This document shows positions 47,304 through 55,249 of a stretch of 64,000 nt of DNA, piece after piece. The stretch is from the NCBI GenBank assembly GCA_964343605.1, contig CAYFKJ010000006.1, positions 186,001-250,000 on the forward strand. Reading direction: 5' to 3'. Each line of letters starts with the position of its first letter. Positions within the stretch are counted from its first letter, which is position 1. Below the pieces are notes generated by a model. That model ran no database searches, had not been told where the DNA came from, and saw nothing but the letters and a program-made list of their open reading frames with translations. Source of the stretch: CAYFKJ01 sp964343605. Its GTDB lineage: Bacteria; Pseudomonadota; Alphaproteobacteria; UBA2966. A program made the translations under genes and the position numbers.

Positions 47304-48206
47304 ATGACCCGCCGCCTGCCGCCCCTGAATGCCCTGCGCGCCTTCGAATCGGCGGCCCGCAGCCTGTCGTTCACGCGGGCGGCTGACGAGCTCAACGTGA
47401 CACAGGCCGCCATCAGCCATCAGGTCAAGGCGCTGGAGGAATGGCTGGGCACGCCGCTGTTCATCCGCCGCAACCGCGCGCTCCTGCTGACGGAGGCGGG
47501 CCAGGCCTATGCCGGTCCGCTGGGCGAGGCATTCGATACCATCGCCATTGCCACCGGCCGGTTGTCGACGCTGGACAGCACGGGGACCCTGACCGTGTCG
47601 GTCCTGCCGTCGATTGCCGCCAAGTGGCTGGTGCCGCGCATGCGCCGGTTCCGCGAACAGCACCCGGAAATCGAAGTGCGGTTATCGCCTTCGATGCACC
47701 TCACCGATTTCTCTCGCGAAGCGGTCGATCTGGTGTTGCGCTACGGCCGGGGCGACTGGCCCAACCTCAAGGCCGAGAAATTCATGACGGAGGACGTCTT
47801 TCCGGTCTGCAGCCCGGCTTTGCTGGAGGGACCCCATCCTTTGCACCGGCCCGAAGACCTGCGCCATTACACGCTGCTGCACGACGATTATTTCGAGGAC
47901 TGGCGGAAGTGGCTGCTGGCCGCCGGCGTGACCGATGTCGATTACGACCGCGGTCCGGTTTACGAGGATTCGGGCAACCTGCTGCAGGCGGCGGCGGCCG
48001 GCGAAGGCGTGGCGCTGGGCCGCTCCGCCCTGGCGGCCGACGATCTCGCCGCCGGCCGTCTGGTCAAGCCTTTCGATATCAGCCTGCCGATCGAATACGC
48101 CTACTACGTGGTGGCGCCGGAAAGCAGTTGGGAACGGCCCAAAGTCGCCGCCTTCCGCGACTGGGTGATCGAAACCGCGGCGGCGGACGGGATGGGCCCC
48201 TCATGA
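47304..48206 (+). CDS. LysR-family regulator, GcvA-like
   Basis: A 300-residue LTTR. It opens RLPPLNALRAFESAARSLSF and the HTH reads TRAADELNVTQAAISHQVKALE (split across residues 24-45), typical of the GcvA/AmpR subgroup. The effector domain contains TLTVSVLPSIAAKWLVPRM and LLQAAAAGEGVALGRS. Target unknown; the overlapping MATE gene is a natural candidate. The upstream 126 nt are AT-rich. Confidence 0.9.
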   Translation: MTRRLPPLNALRAFESAARSLSFTRAADELNVTQAAISHQVKALEEWLGTPLFIRRNRALLLTEAGQAYAGPLGEAFDTIAIATGRLSTLDSTGTLTVSVLPSIAAKWLVPRMRRFREQHPEIEVRLSPSMHLTDFSREAVDLVLRYGRGDWPNLKAEKFMTEDVFPVCSPALLEGPHPLHRPEDLRHYTLLHDDYFEDWRKWLLAAGVTDVDYDRGPVYEDSGNLLQAAAAGEGVALGRSALAADDLAAGRLVKPFDISLPIEYAYYVVAPESSWERPKVAAFRDWVIETAAADGMGPS

Positions 48207-49540
48207 CCGGCGCGGAGTCTGCGGTGGAGGACCGGCGGGGCCAACACGCCCGGGTCTGGCGGCTGGCCGGGCCCATCATCCTTTCCAACGTTTCCGTGCC
48301 GCTGCTCGGGATCGTTGATACCGCCGTCATGGGGCACCTCGATCACGCCTATTACATCGGCGCGGTGGCTGTCGGCGCCATGATCTTTTCCTACGTCTAC
48401 TGGGGCTTCGGCTTCCTGCGCATGGGTACCACCGGTCTGGTCGCCCAGGCCTACGGCGCCGATGACGTAAACGAGATCAGGGCGCTGCTGGGGCGTTCGA
48501 TGTTCCTGGCGGGCGTGCTGGCGGCGGCGGTCATCGCACTCCAGTGGCCACTGATCACCGGCGCCATGATGTTCATCGAGGCCAGTGCCGAAGTCGAAGC
48601 GCTGGCGACGACCTACTTCGAAATTCGCATCTGGGCGGCGCCCGCGGCGCTGGCGAACTACGCCGTGCTGGGCTGGCTGCTGGGCCTGCAACGGGCCAAG
48701 AGCGCCCTGATGCTGCAGGTCTTCATGAACGGCCTGAACATCGTGCTCGACATTTGGTTCGTGCTCGGACTGGGTTGGGGCGTCGAGGGCGTGGCGCTGG
48801 CCACGGCGATCTCGGAATACGCCGCCGCCGCACTGGGTCTGGCGCTGGCCTTCCGCGGGCTCGGCCAATTGGGCGGGGCCTGGCGCGATGTCAGCCTCCT
48901 GGATCCCGACAAGCTCAAGCACCTACTGGCGGTGAACACCGATATCTTCATCCGGACCTTGTGCCTGGTTTCGGCCTTCGCCTACTTCACCAGCCAGGGC
49001 GCCGCCATGGGCGACGTCCTGTTGGCGGCCAACGCCGTGCTGATGAATTTCCAGCTTTTCATGGGCTACGCCCTCGACGGTTTCGCCTTCGCGGCCGAGG
49101 CCCTGGTCGGCGCCGCCGTCGGAGCGCGCGACCGCAGCCGGCTCAGCGCCGCAGTGCGGACCTCGACGCTGTGGGCCGGCCTTTTTGCGCTCATGTACGG
49201 GCTGGTCTACTGGTTTGCCGGAACCGCCATCATCGCCGCAATCACCGATATCGAGGAGGTGCGCGAGGCTGCCGGGACCTACCTCTGGTGGGCCGTTCTC
49301 TCTCCGCTGATCTCCGTCTGGAGTTTTCAATTGGACGGCATTTTCATCGGCGCCACGCGGACCCGGGCCATGCGCAACGGCATGATCGTCTCGCTCGGCA
49401 TTTTCCTCGCCTCGGTCTGGGTGCTGGTGCCGCTCTACGGCAACCACGGCCTGTGGCTGGCGTTCTACCTTTTCATGATCGCCCGTGCGGTCACGCTGGC
49501 CGTGCGCTACCCGGCGCTGGCGCGGGCCACCCGGGCCTGA
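48203..49540 (+). CDS. MATE family efflux transporter
   Basis: A 445-residue MATE/DinF-like exporter with twelve membrane segments in two lobes. Motifs: LSNVSVPLLGIVDTAVMGHL near the N-terminus, FGFLRMGTTGLVAQAYGAD in lobe one, and YALDGFAFAAEALVGAAVGA in lobe two. It is coupled to the LysR gene by ATGA, so the regulator and exporter are made together. The last 34 nt overlap the yggU gene on the other strand. Confidence 0.9.
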   Translation: MTGAESAVEDRRGQHARVWRLAGPIILSNVSVPLLGIVDTAVMGHLDHAYYIGAVAVGAMIFSYVYWGFGFLRMGTTGLVAQAYGADDVNEIRALLGRSMFLAGVLAAAVIALQWPLITGAMMFIEASAEVEALATTYFEIRIWAAPAALANYAVLGWLLGLQRAKSALMLQVFMNGLNIVLDIWFVLGLGWGVEGVALATAISEYAAAALGLALAFRGLGQLGGAWRDVSLLDPDKLKHLLAVNTDIFIRTLCLVSAFAYFTSQGAAMGDVLLAANAVLMNFQLFMGYALDGFAFAAEALVGAAVGARDRSRLSAAVRTSTLWAGLFALMYGLVYWFAGTAIIAAITDIEEVREAAGTYLWWAVLSPLISVWSFQLDGIFIGATRTRAMRNGMIVSLGIFLASVWVLVPLYGNHGLWLAFYLFMIARAVTLAVRYPALARATRA

Positions 49541-49845
49541 AGCTCGGCAAAATCGGCGGCGTCACCATCCGCGATCAGCAGCCGCTTGTGCCGGTCCTTG
49601 GCGACCGCGACGACCGTTATGCGGCCCTTGGCGACATCGAAGGATTTGGCCAACAGCTTGATCAGGGCGGCGTTGGCCTTGCCCTTTTCCGCCACCGCCG
49701 TGACGCGCACCTTGAGCACCGCTCCGTCACTGCCGTCGGCCACGCCGTCGATGCGGTTGGCGGAAGATTTGGGGGTCAGCTTGACCTGGACGGCGATGCC
49801 GCCCGTGACGATTTCGAAGGGGGAATGCGCCGGCTGCGGCGTCAC
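49507..49845 (-). CDS. yggU: DUF167 (YggU) family protein
   Basis: A 112-residue protein with the DUF167 core VQVKLTPKSSANRIDGV and VRVTAVAEKGKANAALIKLLAKSF. Function unknown; widely conserved and usually next to yggT, as here. The stop is inside the 3' end of the MATE gene on the opposite strand. Coupled to yggT by ATGA-type overlap (49842-49845). Confidence 0.9.
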   Translation of the reverse strand: MTPQPAHSPFEIVTGGIAVQVKLTPKSSANRIDGVADGSDGAVLKVRVTAVAEKGKANAALIKLLAKSFDVAKGRITVVAVAKDRHKRLLIADGDAADFAELQARVARASAG

Positions 49846-50132
49846 ATCATGCCGGGGGCGATGTCGTGGATGAGGAGATTGCGCACGAACATCAGAACCA
49901 GGATCAGGATCACCGGGGAAATGTCGATGCCGCCCATCAGCGGGATAAAGCGGCGGATGTGCCGAAGCGCGGGCTCTGTCAGCCTATAGAGAAAATCGCC
50001 GACGGCATAAACGAAGCGGTTGGAGGTGTTGAGGACGTTGAACGCCACCAGCCAGCTCAATACGGCGGAAATGATCAGGGCCCAGATATAAAGCGTTATA
50101 ACGGTGTCGACGAGTATCAGGATCGCGGTCAT
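49842..50132 (-). CDS. yggT: YggT family membrane protein
   Basis: A 96-residue membrane protein with two hydrophobic regions (residues 5-28 and 66-86) and the family block FNVLNTSNRFVYAVGDFLYR followed by EPALRHIRRFIP. YggT proteins are implicated in cell-division or osmotic shock functions. First gene of the yggT-yggU pair. Confidence 0.9.
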   Translation of the reverse strand: MTAILILVDTVITLYIWALIISAVLSWLVAFNVLNTSNRFVYAVGDFLYRLTEPALRHIRRFIPLMGGIDISPVILILVLMFVRNLLIHDIAPGMM

Positions 50133-50327
50133 CTGGTCTCCGGTCGGTTTGGCCCTGAGGGTGTGTATTTCCGCTGAGAGAATATATCACAGGTGGGGAC
50201 GGGCCAAGGGGGCTGCAAGGGGAGGCGGCGAGGGCCCGTGAGCGCCGATGACGGCTTGACATCGCCGGGCCGCATCACCATTATCCCGGCGCGCACGGCC
50301 CCTGGGGGCCAACAAGCGCCTTTTTGT

Positions 50328-50403
<76 letters not shown>

Positions 50404-50588
50404 ATTTTTTTCAGCTCATCCTCGAATTTTCGCTCTTTCGCCTCGGCCCAGCCGCCTTCTACCTCAAGAGCGTGGCGCCGCCGGACATCACGCTCGGCAT
50501 TATTTTCAAGTCGTTGGCGCCTTTTATTTGTATTCAGATCACAGCCGTGGCACTCCTGATCGCGTTTCCGGGCATTACCGGCCACTGA
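50404..50588 (+). pseudogene. C-terminal fragment of a TRAP transporter large permease (DctM-like)
   Basis: A frame with no start codon at its junction runs from the tRNA 3' end to a TGA at 50588. It reads GPAAFYLKSVAPPDIT, then LGIIFKSLAPFICIQ and ALLIAFPGIT, matching the last 45 or so residues of DctM-type permeases. The rest of the gene is missing; its place is taken by the tRNA. The adjacent sugar-acid genes are the usual company of such transporters, so this is a truncated transporter gene. Confidence 0.75.
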
Positions 50589-50604
50589 TCACGGAAGAAG
50601 AGTT

Positions 50605-52395
50605 GTGACGTCCAAACAGAAGCTGCGCTCCCGCGCCTGGTTCGACAATCCGGACAATCCGGATATGACGGCCCTCTATCTTGAAAGATATCTCAATTAC
50701 GGTTTGACCCGCGAGGAATTGCAATCGGGCAAGCCCATCATCGGTATCGCCCAGACGGGCTCGGACCTGTCGCCGTGCAACCGGCCGCACCTCGAACTGG
50801 CCCACCGCGTTCGGGATGGCATTCGGGAAATGGGCGGCATCGCGCTGGAGTTTCCCGTGCACCCCATACAGGAAACGGGCAAACGGCCGACGGCATCGCT
50901 GGATCGGAACCTTGCTTACCTCGGACTGGTCGAGATCCTTTACGGATACCCTCTCGACGGCGTCGTCCTGACGGTGGGTTGCGATAAGACCACGCCGGCC
51001 TGCCTGATGGCGGCGGCCACCGTCGATATCCCGGCCATCGTGTTGAGCGGCGGCCCCATGCTCAACGGTTATTCGGACGGCAAACGCTGCGGCTCGGGCA
51101 CCGTCATCTGGGAGTCGCGGGAAAAGCTCGCGGCCGGTGAAATGGATTACGAGGAGTTCATCGAACGCGCGGCGGCTTCCGCGCCTTCTGCGGGCTACTG
51201 CAACACGATGGGCACCGCCTCGACGATGAATTCACTGTCGGAAGCCTTGGGCATGCAGCTCCCCGGCGGCGGCGCCATACCGGCGCCCTATCGCGAGCGT
51301 GGGCAGCTCGCCTACGAGACGGGGCGGCGCATCGTGGACCTGGTGCGCGAGGACGTTCGTCCCTCCCAGATACTGACGCGCCAGGCGTTCGAGAACGCCA
51401 TCGTCGTCAACTCCGCCCTGGGCGGATCGACAAATGCACCCATCCACATCACCGCCATCGCCCGCCACGCCGGCGTCGAGATGACGATCGATGACTGGGA
51501 AAAGCTCGGTCTGGATGTCCCGTTGCTCGTCAACCTCCAGCCCGCCGGCGAGTATCTGGCGGAGGATTTTCACAGGGCGGGCGGCGTGCCGGCCGTCGTT
51601 TCGGAATTGCTGCGGCACGATCTGTTGCACGGGGATTGCTTGACCGTATCCGGGCAATCGATCGGCGAAAATTGCCGCGGCTTGTCATCGACCAACCCCG
51701 ACGTCATCCGGAATTTCGATACCGCACTTGTCGAAAAGGCCGGCTTCAAGGTCCTGCGGGGCAATCTGTTCGACGCCGCCATTATGAAGCTCAGCGTGAT
51801 TTCCGATGAATTCAGGGAACGTTATCTGTCGGACGCTGATGATCCGGATGCCTTCGAAGGCCCCGCGGTGGTGTTCGACGGACCGGAGCACTATCACGGT
51901 TCCATCGACGATCCGGCGTTGAATGTCACGGAACGGTCCGTCTTGTTCATGCGGGGCTCCGGACCCGTCGGTTATCCCGGAGCCGCCGAGGTCGTGAACA
52001 TGCGCGCGCCCGATTACCTGTTGAAGCAGGGCATAACCGTTTTGCCCTGCATCGGCGATGGCCGCCAATCCGGCACTTCGGGTTCGGCGTCCATCCTGAA
52101 CGCCTCCCCCGAGGCCGCCGCCGGCGGCGGTCTCGCCATCCTCAAGAACGGGGACCGCGTGCGCATCGATGTCGCCAAGGGAACCGCGGATATCCTGATT
52201 ACCGACGAGGAAATCGCTGCACGATACAGGGCCTTGGAGGATCAAGGCGGCTATCCCTATCCGGAATCGCAGACCCCCTGGCAGGAGATTCAGCGGCGCG
52301 ACGTTGACCAGCTGTCCGAGGGCATGGTGCTGAAGGAGGCCGTGAAGTATCAGCGCATAGCGGCCACGAAAGGCCTGCCGCGGGACAATCACTGA
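50605..52395 (+). CDS. IlvD/Edd family sugar-acid dehydratase
   Basis: A 596-residue Fe-S dehydratase. Candidate cluster cysteines are in LSPCNRPH, VGCDKTTPAC and GYCNTMGTASTMNSL. The C-terminal domain has IGDGRQSGTSGSASILN. The length and the neighbours (KDG kinase, KDPG aldolase) fit an aldonate (gluconate, galactonate, arabonate or xylonate) dehydratase, not the branched-chain amino-acid enzyme. GTG start with a GAAGAAG site upstream. First intact gene of the operon. Confidence 0.88.
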   Translation: MTSKQKLRSRAWFDNPDNPDMTALYLERYLNYGLTREELQSGKPIIGIAQTGSDLSPCNRPHLELAHRVRDGIREMGGIALEFPVHPIQETGKRPTASLDRNLAYLGLVEILYGYPLDGVVLTVGCDKTTPACLMAAATVDIPAIVLSGGPMLNGYSDGKRCGSGTVIWESREKLAAGEMDYEEFIERAAASAPSAGYCNTMGTASTMNSLSEALGMQLPGGGAIPAPYRERGQLAYETGRRIVDLVREDVRPSQILTRQAFENAIVVNSALGGSTNAPIHITAIARHAGVEMTIDDWEKLGLDVPLLVNLQPAGEYLAEDFHRAGGVPAVVSELLRHDLLHGDCLTVSGQSIGENCRGLSSTNPDVIRNFDTALVEKAGFKVLRGNLFDAAIMKLSVISDEFRERYLSDADDPDAFEGPAVVFDGPEHYHGSIDDPALNVTERSVLFMRGSGPVGYPGAAEVVNMRAPDYLLKQGITVLPCIGDGRQSGTSGSASILNASPEAAAGGGLAILKNGDRVRIDVAKGTADILITDEEIAARYRALEDQGGYPYPESQTPWQEIQRRDVDQLSEGMVLKEAVKYQRIAATKGLPRDNH

Positions 52396-52406
52396 CAGGC
52401 AATGCC

Positions 52407-53306
52407 GTGACCAGAATCCTTTCCATAGGCGAGGTGATGCTGGAGCTGTCCGATGTCGGAGATGGACTGTTTCGCAAGAGTTTCGCCGGCGATACCTTCA
52501 ACATGGCGCATTATCTGAATGTTGTTTCCCGAGGCGCATTCACGGCCGATTATCTGACGGCGGTCGGAATAGACGAGGACAGTGATGATTGCCTGTCTTT
52601 TTTGCGCGACCATGGCGTGAATACCGCGCGCTGCCTCCGCGATCCGGACCGAACACTCGGGCTTTTCATCCTCAGCAACGACGACAAGGGCGAAAAACGC
52701 TACGGCTACTGGCGGGGACAATCCGCCGCCCGGCACGTGTTCGACTCCGTTCAGGATCTGGCGGGATACGATGTGATATACGTTTCCGGCATTACGGCGG
52801 CCGTCACCGAGAACAAGGATAACCTCGTCACCTCCGTCGCACTGGCGCGAAAGGAAAAGGCCACCGTTGCCTACGACTTCAACTACCGCGCCCAGTTGTG
52901 GGGACCGGCGCAAGCGAGCGAGTTCGCCTCGCGCATGCTTCCAAACGTGACGATCGCCAAGATATCGGATGAGGAACTGGAAATTCTCTATCCGGGCGGG
53001 GAGGTTCAGAGACTGTCGGAAAGCTATCCCGAGATCGAATGGGTACTCACCTGCGCCGGGGAGAAAGCGGAAATCTGGCAGAACGCGACGCTGATTGCGC
53101 GGTACGCATTCGATCCGGTCTCGGAGATAATCGACAGCTCCGCCGCCGGCGACGCCTTCATCGCGACCTACCTGGCGGCCAAGCTGGAGGGCCGCGAACC
53201 CTTAACCTGCCTGCACAAGGCGCACCTCGTTGCCGCACAAGTGGTCTGCGGCAAAGGTTCGATCGTACCTCTCGACCTCGCTCTCCTGGATGAAAATCAT
53301 GCCTGA
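52407..53306 (+). CDS. kdgK: 2-keto-3-deoxygluconate kinase (PfkB family)
   Basis: A 299-residue sugar kinase. It opens RILSIGEVMLELSD, and the catalytic Asp is in the signature DSSAAGDAFIATYLAAKL near the C-terminus. VAYDFNYRAQLWGP is a KdgK-type segment. It would phosphorylate KDG to KDPG. GTG start 12 nt after the dehydratase stop. Its 3' end overlaps the aldolase start. Confidence 0.88.
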   Translation: MTRILSIGEVMLELSDVGDGLFRKSFAGDTFNMAHYLNVVSRGAFTADYLTAVGIDEDSDDCLSFLRDHGVNTARCLRDPDRTLGLFILSNDDKGEKRYGYWRGQSAARHVFDSVQDLAGYDVIYVSGITAAVTENKDNLVTSVALARKEKATVAYDFNYRAQLWGPAQASEFASRMLPNVTIAKISDEELEILYPGGEVQRLSESYPEIEWVLTCAGEKAEIWQNATLIARYAFDPVSEIIDSSAAGDAFIATYLAAKLEGREPLTCLHKAHLVAAQVVCGKGSIVPLDLALLDENHA

Positions 53307-53934
53307 CGATCTTTTCGAAAGAATTTCCCAAATGCCCCTTGTCGCCGTGCTGCGGGGTATAACGCCAACCGATGCCGTGGCCGTCGCCGACGCCCTGGTT
53401 GGGGCGGGCTTTTGCTTCATGGAGGTGACCTTGAACAGCCCGGACTGGCAACAAAGCCTGCGGCTGATCAATGAAGCGCACGGGGACAATATCGTCCTGG
53501 GCGCCGGTACGGTGCTGTCGCCGGACGATGTGGACGAAGTCCGCTCGGCAGGGGGCCGGGTCATTATTTCGCCCAACATGGACGTCGACGTCATCGCCCG
53601 GACGAAACAGTTGGACATGCTGTCGGTGCCGGGCTGCTGCACGCCGACCGAGTGCTTCCAGGCCCTGTACGCAGGCGCCGATATCCTGAAAATTTTTCCC
53701 GCGGATACCCTGGGCGTTCCGTTCATCAAGGCGGTCACGGCCGTGCTACCGGCAAACACCCGACTCTGCCCTACGGGCGGCGTTTCGGCCGACAATCTCG
53801 GAGACTACTTTGCCGCCGGCGTTTTTGCTGCGGGCATGGGCTCATCGCTCTACAAGGCTGGGAAAAGCCCCGCCGAAATCGCCAAGTCGGCCGGTGAAAT
53901 CGTATCGGCTTTCAGAAATCGATTGGAGCTCTAG
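53299..53934 (+). CDS. KDPG/KDPGal aldolase
   Basis: A class I aldolase of about 211 residues that splits 2-keto-3-deoxy-6-phospho-sugar acids into pyruvate and glyceraldehyde-3-phosphate. The glutamate is in CFMEVTLNS, the Schiff-base lysine in ADILKIFPAD, and the phosphate site in CPTGGVSADN. An ATG at 53290 is an alternative start; 53299 is chosen because GGA lies 8 nt upstream. It overlaps the kinase gene, completing a dehydratase-kinase-aldolase operon. Confidence 0.9.
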   Translation: MPDDLFERISQMPLVAVLRGITPTDAVAVADALVGAGFCFMEVTLNSPDWQQSLRLINEAHGDNIVLGAGTVLSPDDVDEVRSAGGRVIISPNMDVDVIARTKQLDMLSVPGCCTPTECFQALYAGADILKIFPADTLGVPFIKAVTAVLPANTRLCPTGGVSADNLGDYFAAGVFAAGMGSSLYKAGKSPAEIAKSAGEIVSAFRNRLEL

Positions 53935-53942
53935 GTTCGCCC

Positions 53943-54956
53943 TCAGATCCCCTGCTGCATGGTCAGGCGGATGTATTCGGCGCGCTTGACGGCGCCGCCG
54001 GCGTTTTCGCTGGGGAACTTGGCGAGCCAGGCTTCCATCTTGACCGACAGCTTGCAGATGATGCCGCCGATGATCGAATGGTTCTCGCGCACCACGCCCT
54101 TGAACTTGTCGAAGCGTTTTGAATCGATGTTGTCCCACATCTTGTCGGTGATGCTTTCGAAGGTATGGAAGCGTTTGGTCATGCCCTGGTTCATTTCGGC
54201 GAACTTCTCGTAGAGCTTGTCGCAGGTCTTCATCAGCGTGCGGTCCTGCTTCAGCGTGTGGTGCTCCATGATCTCCTCCACCGAATGGACGAAATCGCTG
54301 AACGCCGGCTGCACCGATTCCCAGTATTCCCGGTAGTAGGCCACACTGAGATAGATGTCGCCGAAATCCTCCAGGAAGACAGGGACGTCTTCCAGACGAA
54401 TGCCCAGCTTGTCAGACATCATCTTGAGCTTGGAAACGGCGTGCTTTTTGTCGGGGTGGCGGAACAGCTTGACCACGTCGTTGTAGTTCCGCACCCCGTC
54501 ATCGTTGTCGCCGTAGACCTCCATGATGACGCGCTGGGTGAAGGCCCGCATGAAACGGTGAAGTTCTGCCTGCTTGGCCTCCGACAACTTCAGCGCATCC
54601 TTGTCGTCGATGGAAATGCCCAGCTTGCGCAATTCGATGCGCAGGCAGTAGACGTCGTAAGAATAGAGCTTGGAAAGCTTGTTCAGAACGTTGACGTCGC
54701 CGGAATCGATGTTGGTGAAGACCTGCCTGATGGCGTTGACGGGAATTTGCCCGCTGCCCGCTTTCTTGTCGTCGAAAAGCTCGATAACGCTTTCGAGTTT
54801 GGCGTTCTTGATCATGCGCGTGCGTTCCAGACCCTTGGTCTGCAACGGCACGATACTGAGTGGCAAAATGTGGACCGAATCGCGATCCTCGTCCTTTATG
54901 GGAACGTTCGAATTGGCGGCTTCTGCCGTGTATTCCGCTTCTGCAGCGAGTGTCAT
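53943..54956 (-). CDS. Uncharacterised conserved-looking 337-residue protein
   Basis: A soluble, charged, largely helical protein with no signal peptide, membrane segment or familiar catalytic motif. Notable segments are IPVNAIRQVFTNIDSGDVN, LELRKLGISIDDKD-type IELRKLGISIDDKDALKL, and VYGDNDDGVRNYNDVVKLF. The C-terminal third is rich in Met, Lys and Phe with helix-like periodicity. I cannot name a family. It has an AT-rich promoter region and a 9-bp inverted repeat about 50 nt upstream, and is convergent with the aldolase gene. Confidence 0.75.
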   Translation of the reverse strand: MTLAAEAEYTAEAANSNVPIKDEDRDSVHILPLSIVPLQTKGLERTRMIKNAKLESVIELFDDKKAGSGQIPVNAIRQVFTNIDSGDVNVLNKLSKLYSYDVYCLRIELRKLGISIDDKDALKLSEAKQAELHRFMRAFTQRVIMEVYGDNDDGVRNYNDVVKLFRHPDKKHAVSKLKMMSDKLGIRLEDVPVFLEDFGDIYLSVAYYREYWESVQPAFSDFVHSVEEIMEHHTLKQDRTLMKTCDKLYEKFAEMNQGMTKRFHTFESITDKMWDNIDSKRFDKFKGVVRENHSIIGGIICKLSVKMEAWLAKFPSENAGGAVKRAEYIRLTMQQGI

Positions 54957-55249
54957 GACTGCCCCCCGTAGGCAACGACCCGCGATTTAAGGGGGCAATC
55001 ATAGTGTTTATTGAGAATTAAGCCAGTTATTACTGTAATTGACCTATTTATGAGAATAACAAATAAACACCTTCAAATAGTTTTACGCGATTTATTGTAC
55101 TCTCAATTTAGAGTCAGTCAAATATCGACTCCTAGCTGCCCACACGAGAGTCCGCGCCGAAGCCATTGTCACGGCAAAACAAATTGCCCAGGCCCGGCGT
55201 CTGGCCGGTCCGGTCCGGTTCATGAGAGGACAAAATTATCAGGGTTGCT
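54957..55249. other. AT-rich intergenic region with inverted repeat
   Basis: This 293-nt gap is far more AT-rich (55000-55130) than the surroundings. It contains a perfect 9-bp inverted repeat, GTGTTTATT (55004-55012) and AATAAACAC (55062-55070), enclosing a smaller CAGT-TATT-ACTG repeat. It likely holds the promoter of the unknown 337-residue gene; no gene is seen. Confidence 0.55.
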
